A DNA stretch of 64,000 bases, taken from assembly GCA_024236055.1 (NCBI GenBank), contig JACKLF010000001.1, positions 620,001 to 684,000 of the forward strand, read 5' to 3'. Each line of letters opens with the position of its first letter. The first letter of the stretch is position 1. The notes beneath the pieces were generated by a model. It worked only from the letters and a program-made list of their open reading frames with translations. It was not told the origin of the DNA and made no database searches. This DNA is from Alphaproteobacteria bacterium (GTDB taxonomy: Bacteria > Pseudomonadota > Alphaproteobacteria > Micropepsales > Micropepsaceae). The position numbers were made by a program, and so were the translations under genes. Positions 46,434 through 55,179 of the stretch are shown piece after piece.

Positions 46434-47407
46434 CTTTGCGAATTGCGTGAATTGGTGCGGGCATCCGAGAGGATGCTGAGCAGGCCCGGCCCGAAGGACA
46501 GCGGCGAAGCGCCCGTGCGGCCCGATGCGCCCAGCATGGTCAGCGCGCTGAAGTTGCTGGCGAAGCCGCCGCCCATATTGCCGCCCAGGCCATCGGCCAT
46601 GCCGCCTGACATGACACCCGACATGACGCTGGACTGGGGCTGCCAGTTCAGCACGCTCATCATCAGCATCTGGACTTCGGCGTCATGGGCGCCGGCGACC
46701 ACCGTGCGCGCATGCTGCGCGGTGACGGGGGGCGTGATGTCTGGCAGTTGTGCCACGCGCACCGCGCCATCGGCGCCCGGCTGGCGCATCGCCCAGTTGT
46801 AGACGTCGCGCACCGATTTGGGCGAGCCGTCGTGATGAAAGAAGACGCTGCGATTGGACCCGGCGGCCTGGGGAAACTGGGCCGCGGCGCTGGCGCTGGG
46901 GTCCTGCTCGTTCAGGCGGATCAGCCGGCAGGCCGCTTCGGGCCCCAGAAAATGGGCGGCATAGAGTTCGCCGCCGCAGACATCGCGTCCCAGCTCGCCG
47001 CTCAGCTGCTTCTGCGTGTCCTTGGCCATCTCGCCTGCCATCAGCGCGCTGGTCTGCGGGTCCTTGCGCAGCGCCAGGACCGAGGCGCGCAGCCCCGGAT
47101 CGCAATGATAGCGGCCGTCCGCACCCCGGTTGATGGCGTCGGCATAGGAGGCCAGGCCATACTGGGCGCCATGGGTCTTCACCAGGCCCAGCCAGGTCTG
47201 CTCGATGAACTGGAACAGGCCGGTGGCGGAGGAATGGGCGGATTTCGCGCCGGGCTTGAGGCTGGATTCGCGCATCGCGGTGCCCAGCAGATAGTGAAAG
47301 TCCGAGCCGGTGGCAGCGGCCGCGTGCTTGAGCGCGGCAACCACCGCCGAACGTTCGCTGGCCCAGGGCGCGTGGATCCCAGGGCTTTGTGGGTTTGACG
47401 CCTGCAT
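46430..47407 (-). CDS. Lytic transglycosylase (SLT-fold) related to flagellar/secreted lysozymes
   Basis: 325 residues. The N-terminal half has AMRESSLKPGAKSAHSSATGLFQFIEQTWLG with the likely catalytic Glu47 and the SLT Gly-Leu-Phe-Gln-Phe core. The second half is Met/Gly/Ser-rich, unstructured (MSGVMSGGMADGLGGNMGGG). I see no signal peptide, so it may be exported by another route or act on wall material from inside. The frame begins at ATG 47407. It is divergent from the HerA-like gene. Confidence 0.78.
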   Translation of the reverse strand: MQASNPQSPGIHAPWASERSAVVAALKHAAAATGSDFHYLLGTAMRESSLKPGAKSAHSSATGLFQFIEQTWLGLVKTHGAQYGLASYADAINRGADGRYHCDPGLRASVLALRKDPQTSALMAGEMAKDTQKQLSGELGRDVCGGELYAAHFLGPEAACRLIRLNEQDPSASAAAQFPQAAGSNRSVFFHHDGSPKSVRDVYNWAMRQPGADGAVRVAQLPDITPPVTAQHARTVVAGAHDAEVQMLMMSVLNWQPQSSVMSGVMSGGMADGLGGNMGGGFASNFSALTMLGASGRTGASPLSFGPGLLSILSDARTNSRNSQS

Positions 47408-47510
47408 GGGGGCAATCTGCGGCTTTATGGTTAATGGGTGGTTACCCCCACGCGATTGACCGGCCCCGCACGGACGGCAATATGCGGACTGGCTGTGGGG
47501 AAAGCGGAAA

Positions 47511-49106
47511 ATGGCGAAATATGCAGACAAGGCCGAGGCCCTGTTCGTCGGCAAGGGTGACAATCCGGCCTGGCTGACACTGGGGCTGGCCAACCGGCAC
47601 GGCCTGGTGACGGGCGCCACCGGGACCGGCAAGACCGTCAGCCTGCAGGTGCTGGCCGAGGGCTTCGCCCGCGCCGGCGTTCCGGTCTTCGCCGCCGACA
47701 TCAAGGGCGACCTGTCGGGCCTGTCCCAGCCCGGCGCGGACAATGCGTTCATCGCCAAACGCGCCCAGGACATCGGCCTGTCCTGGCAGGCGGACCAGTT
47801 CACCACCATCTTCTGGGACCTGTTCGGCGAACAGGGCCATCCGGTGCGCGCCACCGTTTCCGAAATGGGGCCGCTGCTGCTGGCGCGGATGATGGACCTG
47901 AACGATGTGCAGGAAGGCGTTCTGAACATCGCATTCCGCGTGGCCGATGAATGCGGCCTGCCGCTGGTCGACCTGAAGGATCTGCGCAAGATGCTGGACA
48001 GCATCGTGCCGGCGGGCAAGGACGATACGGATGCCCTGGACCAGGTGCGCCAGATGGCGGCCAGCTATGGCAATGTCGCCAAGGCCACCGTGGGCTCGAT
48101 CCAGCGCGCCCTGCTGGTGCTGGAAAACCAGGGCGCGACGCATTTCTTCGGCGAACCGGCACTGGCGCTGGGCGACCTGATGAAGACCGACCGCGACGGA
48201 CGCGGCATCGTCAACATCCTGGCCGCCGACAAGCTGATGCAGACGCCGCGCCTGTACGCGACCTTTCTGTTGTGGCTGCTGTCGGAGCTGTTCGAGGAGC
48301 TGCCGGAAGTCGGCGATCCGCCCCAACCCAAGCTGGTCTTCTTCTTTGATGAAGCCCATCTGCTGTTCAACGACGCGCCCAAGGCGCTGCTGGAAAAGAT
48401 CGAACAGGTGGTGCGCCTGATCCGGTCCAAGGGCGTGGGCGTCTATTTCGTCACGCAAAACCCGCTGGACGTGCCCGAAACCGTGCTGGCCCAGATGGGC
48501 AACCGGGTGCAGCATGCGCTGCGCGCTTTCACCCCGCGCGACCAGAAGGCGGTCAACGCCGCCGCCCAGACCTTCCGCCCCAATCCCAAACTGGACACCG
48601 CCCAGGCCATCACCGAACTGGGCAAGGGCGAGGCGCTGGTTTCCTTCCTGGAAGGCAATGGCATTCCCGCCATCGTGGAACGGGCGCTGGTGCGCCCGCC
48701 GGCTGGCCGCATCGGCCCGGTCACGCCCGCCGAGCGCAAGGCGGTGATCGCCGCCAGCCCGCTTCTGGGCAAATACGACACGGCCATCGACAGCGAATCC
48801 GCCTTCGAGATGCTGGGCCAGCGCATCGCCGGCAAGGCCGCGCCCGCGCCCACAGAACAGGCTGGCGGCGGCGGGCTGGTGGGTGGATTGGGCGGCGTGC
48901 TGGGCGCGATCTTCGGCACCAGCCGTCCGCGCGGCCAGCGCCTCAGCACCGGCCAGATCATTGCCCGCGACATCACCCGCTCGGTCACCACACGGGTGGT
49001 GGGCGGCATGGCGGCGGATATCGGCCGCTCCATCGGCGGATCGATGGGCGGCACGGTGGGCCGCGCCATCGTGCGCGGGGCGCTGGGCGGAATCCTGCGG
49101 CGCTAG
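47511..49106 (+). CDS. HerA/YjgR-like ATPase (DUF853)
   Basis: 531 residues. Walker A is GATGTGKT (35-42); Walker B is LVFFFDEAHLLF (about 277-288); an arginine-finger region near YFVTQNPLDVPETVLAQMGNRVQHALRAF follows. The tail is rich in Gly/Arg/Ala and ends in GRAIVRGALGGILRR. This is the E. coli YjgR family, a HerA-like helicase/translocase of unknown role. No NurA nuclease is nearby, so a HerA-NurA system is not implied. Confidence 0.88.
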   Translation: MAKYADKAEALFVGKGDNPAWLTLGLANRHGLVTGATGTGKTVSLQVLAEGFARAGVPVFAADIKGDLSGLSQPGADNAFIAKRAQDIGLSWQADQFTTIFWDLFGEQGHPVRATVSEMGPLLLARMMDLNDVQEGVLNIAFRVADECGLPLVDLKDLRKMLDSIVPAGKDDTDALDQVRQMAASYGNVAKATVGSIQRALLVLENQGATHFFGEPALALGDLMKTDRDGRGIVNILAADKLMQTPRLYATFLLWLLSELFEELPEVGDPPQPKLVFFFDEAHLLFNDAPKALLEKIEQVVRLIRSKGVGVYFVTQNPLDVPETVLAQMGNRVQHALRAFTPRDQKAVNAAAQTFRPNPKLDTAQAITELGKGEALVSFLEGNGIPAIVERALVRPPAGRIGPVTPAERKAVIAASPLLGKYDTAIDSESAFEMLGQRIAGKAAPAPTEQAGGGGLVGGLGGVLGAIFGTSRPRGQRLSTGQIIARDITRSVTTRVVGGMAADIGRSIGGSMGGTVGRAIVRGALGGILRR

Positions 49107-49495
49107 AACAGTTTCGCCAGCGGCGCCTCAGCCGGGTTCGGCCAAGGCTTGTTGGGGCTGTGGCCCCAGACCGGGCCGGGCCAGGCCGGATCGCCGGCAA
49201 AGCGGCCGATCACATGCACATGCAGCTGGGGCACCATGTTGCCCAGATTGCCAACATTCAGCTTCTCGACCCCCGGCAGGGTGCGGATCATGCCCGACAG
49301 CTTGACGATCTCGGCCATCAGTTGCTGCTGGTCCTCGGCGGACAGGTCGCACATCTCGATCGCACCGGCCCGGCGCGGCACCAGCAAGCCCCACTGGTAG
49401 CGGGCATCGTTGTAGACGAACACGCGGCTGAGCGGCCAGTCAGCCACCTGGTGGGTCAGCGAGGCGATGACGGGATCGACGGTAAAGTCGCTCAT
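49103..49495 (-). CDS. HIT-family protein, atypical third histidine
   Basis: 130 residues of histidine-triad fold. The core is QLHVHVIGRF (His92 and His94), but the usual third His is replaced by Ile96 in that motif, so the activity may differ from nucleotide hydrolases such as Hint. It starts by an ATGA overlap with thiO. It overlaps the HerA-like gene's end by 4 nt on the other strand. Confidence 0.82.
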   Translation of the reverse strand: MSDFTVDPVIASLTHQVADWPLSRVFVYNDARYQWGLLVPRRAGAIEMCDLSAEDQQQLMAEIVKLSGMIRTLPGVEKLNVGNLGNMVPQLHVHVIGRFAGDPAWPGPVWGHSPNKPWPNPAEAPLAKLF

Positions 49496-50604
49496 GACGT
49501 TTTGTCCTTGTTGAAGCGGCGGGGATCGAAAGCGGCGATGGGCTCGGCCTTGCCCTGGATCATCTGCGCCATCAGATCGGCGATGGCGGGGGCAAACAGG
49601 ATGCCGTTGCGATACTGGCCGGACGCCACGAACAGCCCCGGCTTGTCACCCCACGGTCCCAGCAGCGGCAGGCCATCGGGGCTGGCGGGGCGCAGGCCCG
49701 CCCAGTGCTCGTCCAGTTTCCAGCGCGCCAGGCGGGGGATGACCCGCTCGGCGCGCGCACGAAGGGTGGCCAGCGCGCCCTTGGTCAGGGCGGTGTCGAA
49801 ACCGGCCTCTTCGACCGTGGCGCCGACCAGCAGCCGGCCGCCACCTTCGCCGTCACCGCGCGGCACCAGATAGACATCGGGACCCCAGATCACCGGACCG
49901 GCAAAATCGAAATCCTCGCCGGGCGGCGGGGTCAGGGCGATCATCTCGCCCTTGACCGGGGTTACGGGCACATCCGCGACCTGGCCGCTCCAGGCGCCCG
50001 CCGCCAGCAGCACCGCATCGGCGGGATAGCGGGTGTAGGGCGTGGAGACGCCCACGATCCGCCCCTGATAGTCGAAAATGTTGACGACGGCCTCGGTGGG
50101 CTTGAGCGATCCACCCGCCTTCAGGAAGGCGATGGTCAGCGCCCGGCCCAGGGCGCGGTTGTCGACATGGGCCTCGTTCGGGGCCCAGAGACCTCCAGAA
50201 TATTCGCCCGTCAACATCGGCCAGCGCCCGCGCACATCCTCGGCTGTCAGGAAGGTCAGTGCGGGGTCCGCCGTGGCCCGGCTGGCCAGCATGGCGCCGT
50301 CATTGCCCAGCAGCAGCGCGCCGCTGCGGGCAAAGCCAATGGGATGGCCCGACACCTCTTCCAGCTCTGCCGCAAAAGAGGGCCACAAATCGTTGGACTG
50401 ATAGGCAAAAGAGACTTCTGCCGGCGGCGATGTTTCCAGCTCCGCGGCCAGTGCAATCATGCCTGCGGAGGCCCAGGTTGCGCCGCCGCCCGGCTGCGCC
50501 CGCTCCAGAATGGTGACGTTCGCGCCTGCCTGCAGCAGCCGCCAGCCGATGGAAAGGCCAGCCACGCCGGCGCCGATAATGACGATATTCATGGGTGCGC
50601 TCAT
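49492..50604 (-). CDS. thiO: Glycine oxidase ThiO / DadA-like FAD oxidoreductase
   Basis: About 370 residues. The FAD-binding Rossmann motif MNIVIIGAGVAGLSIGWRLLQ opens the protein, then a GGGATWASAGMIA stretch, and GLRPASPDGLPLLGPWGDKPGLFVASGQYRNGILFAPAI at the C-terminus matches ThiO/DAO. It would oxidise glycine to the imine used in thiazole synthesis, or another D-amino acid. I chose ATG 50604 because it overlaps the preceding gene's stop (ATGA). No other thi gene is in the window, so the thiamine role is by family only. Confidence 0.85.
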   Translation of the reverse strand: MSAPMNIVIIGAGVAGLSIGWRLLQAGANVTILERAQPGGGATWASAGMIALAAELETSPPAEVSFAYQSNDLWPSFAAELEEVSGHPIGFARSGALLLGNDGAMLASRATADPALTFLTAEDVRGRWPMLTGEYSGGLWAPNEAHVDNRALGRALTIAFLKAGGSLKPTEAVVNIFDYQGRIVGVSTPYTRYPADAVLLAAGAWSGQVADVPVTPVKGEMIALTPPPGEDFDFAGPVIWGPDVYLVPRGDGEGGGRLLVGATVEEAGFDTALTKGALATLRARAERVIPRLARWKLDEHWAGLRPASPDGLPLLGPWGDKPGLFVASGQYRNGILFAPAIADLMAQMIQGKAEPIAAFDPRRFNKDKTS

Positions 50605-51095
50605 TTCCGTGCAAGCCCCTGCCCTGCCGAAGCAAAGCACGCAATTCCAACAAGATAGGACAGGAGGCTAAAGTAATCTGGCAGCAGGCAGGCGATGACA
50701 AGCGCCAGTCCCGCCAGCCAGTGCATCCAGCGGATTCCGCGCCGCCCGGCCAGCGCCCGCTGGCTTGTAAACACTGACAACCCCAGCATCAGGAACATGG
50801 CAGCCAGCACCCGGCTGGGGTCGTTCAGCCCAAATCCGAACGGCACCATCAGCAGGCCCAGCGGCGTTGCGGCGCTCACCTGCTGGCCCTGGCGGCGGGC
50901 CTCGGCCTGCCCCCAGCCATCGGCCACCAAGGCCGCCAACAGCAGCGGCGCGCCGGCCCAGGGCACATGGAACGCCACCGCCCCGGTCGCCGCCAGCAGC
51001 CCGGCAAACGCCCCTGCCGACAGCGGCACCGCGGGCACGCCGGGGAAGCGGGCGGCCAGCCGGTCGAAATGGCTGTTGGGATGGGCAAGGTTCAT
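50601..51095 (-). CDS. Small multi-pass membrane protein in the thiO operon
   Basis: 164 residues with about five hydrophobic segments (near 22-45, 48-60, 78-90, 95-110, 122-155). I recognise no family. It precedes thiO with overlapping start/stop codons and so is probably co-expressed with thiO and the HIT gene. Its role is unknown. Confidence 0.7.
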   Translation of the reverse strand: MNLAHPNSHFDRLAARFPGVPAVPLSAGAFAGLLAATGAVAFHVPWAGAPLLLAALVADGWGQAEARRQGQQVSAATPLGLLMVPFGFGLNDPSRVLAAMFLMLGLSVFTSQRALAGRRGIRWMHWLAGLALVIACLLPDYFSLLSYLVGIACFASAGQGLARK

Positions 51096-51179
51096 GGCGC
51101 TTCTCTATACAGCCTTGCCCCGGCCCGCACAGTGCCCATCTGGTCTGTAACGGCTCTGCATCCCGGACGTATTATGGGC

Positions 51180-51227
51180 TGCACCAGACTTCGCATCAGA
51201 CACCGCACCAGACACCGCATCAGATAG
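51180..51227. repeat. Four 12-nt tandem repeats before msrA
   Basis: The units are TGCACCAGACTT, CGCATCAGACAC, CGCACCAGACAC and CGCATCAGATAG, ending 10 nt before the msrA start codon. The third to fourth positions alternate. In one frame they encode a repeated HQTx pattern, but no gene is evident; they may be a regulatory or slippage-prone leader. Confidence 0.8.
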
Positions 51228-51237
51228 GGAGCCTCCC

Positions 51238-51735
51238 ATGGAAAAAGCACTCTTCGGCGCCGGCTGCTTCTGGGGCGTGGAGGACTTCTTCCTCCAGGTT
51301 CCGGGCGTTTCGGACGCGGTCAGCGGCTATGCCGGGGGCCAGGTGGACAACCCCACCTACAAACAGGTCTGCACCGACACCACCGGCCATGCCGAGGTGG
51401 TGGAAGTGACATTCGACCCGGCCCAGGTTTCCTATGCCAGCCTGGTCGACCTGTTCTTCCGCATGCACAACCCCACCCAGCGCAACCGCCAGGGGCCGGA
51501 CGTGGGCACCCAGTACCGTTCGGTCATCTTCACCCATGGCGAGGAACAGGCCCGCATCGCCCGCGAGCGGCTGGCGGCGGCTGAGGCCAGCGGCAAGTGG
51601 AAGGCCCCGGTCGTCACCCAGGTCGAGCCCGCCCCCGCCTTCTGGAAGGCTGAGGATTACCACCAGCGCTATTTTCGCAAGCATGGCGGGCACTGCCATG
51701 TGAGTTTCGCGGAACTTCAGGCGCAAGAGGCCTGA
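51238..51735 (+). CDS. msrA: Peptide methionine sulfoxide reductase A
   Basis: 165 residues. The catalytic motif is GAGCFWGVED (Cys10) with GHAEVVEVTFDP and HNPTQRNRQGPDVGTQYRS typical of MsrA. It repairs the S-form of methionine sulfoxide. A cysteine in GGHCHVSF near the C-terminus may act as the resolving residue. GGGAG precedes the ATG. It converges on the copper chaperone gene with a 3-nt gap. Confidence 0.95.
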   Translation: MEKALFGAGCFWGVEDFFLQVPGVSDAVSGYAGGQVDNPTYKQVCTDTTGHAEVVEVTFDPAQVSYASLVDLFFRMHNPTQRNRQGPDVGTQYRSVIFTHGEEQARIARERLAAAEASGKWKAPVVTQVEPAPAFWKAEDYHQRYFRKHGGHCHVSFAELQAQEA

Positions 51736-51738
51736 GCA

Positions 51739-52167
51739 CTATTTCCCGGTCGCGCCGCGCACATCGAAGGCGGCGACGACCTTGGAGCCGTCGGCCAGGT
51801 GCAGGTCGACCGGCACCCGGGTGCCGATCTTCAGCGACGGGTTCATGCACATCAGGTGATAGCCGCCGGGGGCGAACGACAGGGTTCCGCCCGGCGGCAC
51901 CGTCACCTTGTCCACCATCTCCATGTGGCTCATCCCGCCCTTGTCGCTGGAACGGTGCAGCATCAGGCTGGCGCAGCCCGGCGCTTCGGCGCCGGTGATG
52001 ACGATGGGCGCGCCGCTGTTGCTGCGGGCGTTGAAATAGCCGCCCGCCGGCAGCTTGCCCGGCAGGCTGCGGAACCAGCCGTCCGTCACCACCAGCCCGC
52101 TGGGCTGGGCCAGAACCGGCGTGGCGATCAGAAGCAGGATGACGGCACTTTCAAACAGGCGTTTCAT
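51739..52167 (-). CDS. Periplasmic copper chaperone PCu(A)C
   Basis: 142 residues. Signal peptide MKRLFESAVILLLIATPVLAQ. The copper-binding motif is laid out as His71, then Met79/His81/Met82, then His104 and Met106, with GGYHLMCMNP at the end of the site. It delivers copper to the Cu-A site of cytochrome oxidase. Its start overlaps the end of ctaG by 17 nt, and SCO lies just beyond, forming a copper-delivery group. Confidence 0.92.
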   Translation of the reverse strand: MKRLFESAVILLLIATPVLAQPSGLVVTDGWFRSLPGKLPAGGYFNARSNSGAPIVITGAEAPGCASLMLHRSSDKGGMSHMEMVDKVTVPPGGTLSFAPGGYHLMCMNPSLKIGTRVPVDLHLADGSKVVAAFDVRGATGK

Positions 52168-53089
52168 GGCGGGCCCTTTCGGCCTTTTCTTCGTTCAGGC
52201 GCATGGTGACCAGCACCACGATCATCGCCGCGAAGCTGGTCAGGGTGCCCGGCAGCCAGATGATCAACCCGCCATAATGCTGGTCGTTCAGCGCCGTCAT
52301 GTCCAGCACCCGGCCGCAGATGTTATAGACCGGATAGATGTCATGGCTGGACAGCGACAGGATCGCGCCCAGCACCATCTGCGGCAGCTCGATCAGCAGG
52401 ATCATCAGCCCGCGCATCAGGTGCGACAGGCGCGCGGGCGGCTTGGCCCGGCTGTCCAGGACCAGCGACCAGAACAGGATGCCGTTGATCGCCATGGTCC
52501 AGTTCATGAACTCGTACAGCTTCTCGTCCAGCATGACCTGGGTGTGGATCTGCGGGATCAGCCAGAAATAGAGCAGCCCCACGAACAGGAAGGGCGCCAT
52601 CACCGGATGCTGCAGGAAATCCAGCGTGCGCTGGACCGGGCGCGACGTGACGATGGGCTTCAGGAAATCGGGCATGCCCGCATAGAGCACCGGGCCGCCC
52701 ATGCCCATGGCGATGGCGAAGGCCCCGGCATGGTGCAGCACGAAATGCGCCCAGCGATGCACGAAGAACATGTGCTGGGCGTAATAGTCCACGCCGGTCT
52801 GCAGCACGATATAGAAACTCAGCACCCCGGCGACGAAGCTGATCTGGCGCCAGGCCGGCGGATGCTGGTCTTTTGGCAGCACCTTCAGCCCACGATAGAA
52901 CCAGGCCAGCGACAGCACCGTGGCCAGATATTCGGGCCAGTGAAACTCCCACGGCATCCAGAAGGGCAGATGGGCCGGATGAAAGCCGCTGATCCAGTAG
53001 AGCAGCGCGCCGAAACCCAGCACCGCGCCATACCAGGCCCAGGGCGTCCAGGGCGCGCCCTGCTCCATCGGGGTGGAAATCGCGTTCAT
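52151..53089 (-). CDS. ctaG: Cytochrome c oxidase assembly factor CtaG (caa3-type)
   Basis: 312 residues with about seven membrane helices (near 18-37, 56-74, 83-105, 115-140, 165-185, 200-220, 245-300). Conserved HRWAHFVLHHAGAFA and other His/Met residues fit the Caa3_CtaG family that helps insert copper into the oxidase. It is not homologous to the Cox11-type CtaG. I chose ATG 53089 over a longer frame. It is divergent from the SCO gene and upstream of PCu(A)C. Confidence 0.88.
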   Translation of the reverse strand: MNAISTPMEQGAPWTPWAWYGAVLGFGALLYWISGFHPAHLPFWMPWEFHWPEYLATVLSLAWFYRGLKVLPKDQHPPAWRQISFVAGVLSFYIVLQTGVDYYAQHMFFVHRWAHFVLHHAGAFAIAMGMGGPVLYAGMPDFLKPIVTSRPVQRTLDFLQHPVMAPFLFVGLLYFWLIPQIHTQVMLDEKLYEFMNWTMAINGILFWSLVLDSRAKPPARLSHLMRGLMILLIELPQMVLGAILSLSSHDIYPVYNICGRVLDMTALNDQHYGGLIIWLPGTLTSFAAMIVVLVTMRLNEEKAERARHETPV

Positions 53090-53148
53090 GGGGCGGGACT
53101 TTATGCGCCTGTGTGCCCGCACCCAAGCGTGATAAGGGCTTGGGGGTC

Positions 53149-53694
53149 ATGCGTATCGCCGCACTTCTTTTCGCGCTTCTGCTGGCCGGGTGCTCGCGCC
53201 CCGGCTGGCACATGACCAATATTTCAGGGGCGGTGCCGCGGCTGGATTTCCACCTGAACCAGGACGGCCACCCCGTCAGCGGGGCCGACTTCCGGGGCAA
53301 GGTGGTGGCGCTGTATTTCGGCTATACCCACTGCCCAGACGTTTGCCCCGAAACCCTGGCCAACCTGACCGACATGCTGAACCGGGTGGACAGCAAGGAT
53401 GTCGTGGTCCTGTTCGTGACCGTGGACCCGGATCGCGACACGCCCCAAGTGCTGGAAGACTATACCCACGCCTTTTCACCCCAGATCGTGGGGCTGCGCG
53501 GCACGGCCAACGAACTGGCGGGCATGGCCCGGGCCTATCGCGTGGCCTATTCGGTGAAGAAGGGCCCGCCTTACGAGGTGACCCATTCCAACGCCGTGTT
53601 CTTCTTCGATCCGACCGGCAAATCGCGGCTGGTGACCACCAGCACGTCCGACACCGCCGGCATGGCGGCGGACGTGGAGCGGCTGCTGCAATAG
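53149..53694 (+). CDS. SCO1/SenC/PrrC-family copper protein (lipoprotein)
   Basis: 181 residues. A lipobox (LLAGCSRP, Cys15) suggests membrane anchoring. The thioredoxin-like core has CPDVC (Cys62 and Cys66) and His146 in EVTHSNAVFFFD, the three copper ligands. It would help mature the Cu-A centre. No oxidase subunit gene is in the window. It is divergent from ctaG. Confidence 0.93.
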   Translation: MRIAALLFALLLAGCSRPGWHMTNISGAVPRLDFHLNQDGHPVSGADFRGKVVALYFGYTHCPDVCPETLANLTDMLNRVDSKDVVVLFVTVDPDRDTPQVLEDYTHAFSPQIVGLRGTANELAGMARAYRVAYSVKKGPPYEVTHSNAVFFFDPTGKSRLVTTSTSDTAGMAADVERLLQ

Positions 53695-53724
53695 GGAACT
53701 TTTCCTGCCGCGCCGGGTTGAAAA

Positions 53725-55065
53725 ATGGGGGCCTTCGCCGCCATCACCATCCCCGATCGGACAGGCATGCGCGCGCGACTTCGCCAACTTTTCGAGACCT
53801 TGCTGGGCAGTTTCTGGGTGTTGCCCGCCCTGATTATCCTGGGCGCCATTTCGCTGGCGGAAATCCTGATCAATTCGGAGCGGTTTGTCGGAAGCCCGCC
53901 CGCGTCGCTCGCGCGCTGGCTGTACAGTGGCGGCGAAACCGGTGCGCGCACCCTGATGGGCGCCATCGCCGGATCGACGATCGGCGTGGCCGGCACGGTG
54001 TTTTCGATCACCATCGCAACCCTGACGCTGGCGTCCAGCCAGATGGGTCCGCGCCTTTTGAGCAATTTCACCCGCGACCGGGGCAACCAGGCCACGCTGG
54101 GCATCTATCTGGGCACCTTCGCCTATGCGCTGGTCGTGCTGCGCACCGTGCGCGGCGCCGACCAGGGCGCCTTCGTGCCCGGCATCGCGATCAGCGGCGG
54201 CATCCTGCTGGCGCTGCTGTGCGTGGGCATGCTGGTCTATTTCGTCGACCATGTCTCCAACCGCATCAATTTCGACACCGTCATTCATCTGGTTTCCAGC
54301 GACCTGAACGAGATGCTGATGGAGATAACGGATATCGAGGAACAGCCCGATCCGCCCGGCGCGGACTATTGGGAGGGCGGATGCACCCTGAGTGACAGCC
54401 GCCGCGGCTATATCCAGCAGCTTGATGAAGACGCCATCGCCGACTGGGCCTGCGAGAATAAAACAGCGATGCGGCTGAATGCGCGCGCCGGCGATTTCGT
54501 CTATCCCGGCGCGCCGCTGGCCCGGCTCAATCCGCCGGTCAAGGGCGGCCAGGACATCCTGCATGACGCGCTGGTGATCGGCCATTACCCCACCGCATCG
54601 GGCGACACCGAATATGCCGTGGGCCAGCTTGTCGACATCGCCGTGCGCGCCCTGTCGCCCGGTGTCAACGATCCGCGCACGGCACTGCGCGTGATCGACC
54701 AGCTTGCGGGGTCGCTGTGCAGCATTGCCGGCCGCCGGCTGCCCAACGGCGTGATCGCGCGCGGTGGCTCCGTGCGCCTGCAGCGCGACACGACCGACTA
54801 TCGCGGCCTGTGCGATGCGATGTTTCACATCATCCGGCAAAGCGCCGCGGGCACGCCGTCTGTGCTCATTCACATGGTCGAAGTGCTGGAGCGGGTCGCC
54901 TGCTGCGAGCCCTGCCCCGACCGGCTCGCCGAACTGCGCCGCCACGCGCTTCTGCTGCGCGAGGATGGTCTTCGCACCATCGCCAATGAATCGGACCGCG
55001 CCACGCTGGAACAGCGCATGGGCCGGCTGCTGAAGGCCACCGCGCCCGGCGAACAGGCGTCCTGA
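53725..55065 (+). CDS. DUF2254-family membrane protein
   Basis: 446 residues. The first half has about four membrane helices (near 28-50, 78-100, 122-142, 150-175) with AGSTIGVAGTVFSITIATLTLASSQMGPRLL, a DUF2254 hallmark. The second half is soluble, with RLNPPVKGG and DIAVRALSPGVNDPRTA. The function is unknown. ATG 53725 has no clear ribosome site; ATG 53767 (MRARLRQ) is an alternative. It ends 3 nt before the first copy of an lpd tail on the other strand. Confidence 0.85.
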   Translation: MGAFAAITIPDRTGMRARLRQLFETLLGSFWVLPALIILGAISLAEILINSERFVGSPPASLARWLYSGGETGARTLMGAIAGSTIGVAGTVFSITIATLTLASSQMGPRLLSNFTRDRGNQATLGIYLGTFAYALVVLRTVRGADQGAFVPGIAISGGILLALLCVGMLVYFVDHVSNRINFDTVIHLVSSDLNEMLMEITDIEEQPDPPGADYWEGGCTLSDSRRGYIQQLDEDAIADWACENKTAMRLNARAGDFVYPGAPLARLNPPVKGGQDILHDALVIGHYPTASGDTEYAVGQLVDIAVRALSPGVNDPRTALRVIDQLAGSLCSIAGRRLPNGVIARGGSVRLQRDTTDYRGLCDAMFHIIRQSAAGTPSVLIHMVEVLERVACCEPCPDRLAELRRHALLLREDGLRTIANESDRATLEQRMGRLLKATAPGEQAS

Positions 55066-55067
55066 GA

Positions 55068-55131
55068 TCAGATATGCAGCGCGCCGCCGTCGGCCGCCAG
55101 CACTGCTTCGTGCATCATTTCTGACAGGAGC
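55068..55131 (-). pseudogene. Isolated lpd C-terminal tail (first copy)
   Basis: On the minus strand this reads PTL-LSEMMHEAVLAADGGALHI then stop, the extreme C-terminus of dihydrolipoyl dehydrogenase, with an extra codon. A second, slightly different tail lies at 55180-55246. The bases between them (about 55132-55179) do not continue either copy. Confidence 0.7.
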
Positions 55132-55179
55132 GTCGGGCAGGCAAGCGTAGCGAAGCCGTCGCCCGCGCGACCAGAAAAA

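Noticed and set aside
47511..49106. HerA-NurA or HerA-type phage defence system
   Set aside because: The protein is of the YjgR/DUF853 family and no NurA, SIR2 or DUF4297 gene is adjacent.
51180..51227. Possible CRISPR array
   Set aside because: The units are 12 nt, directly adjacent and without spacers; no cas gene is nearby.
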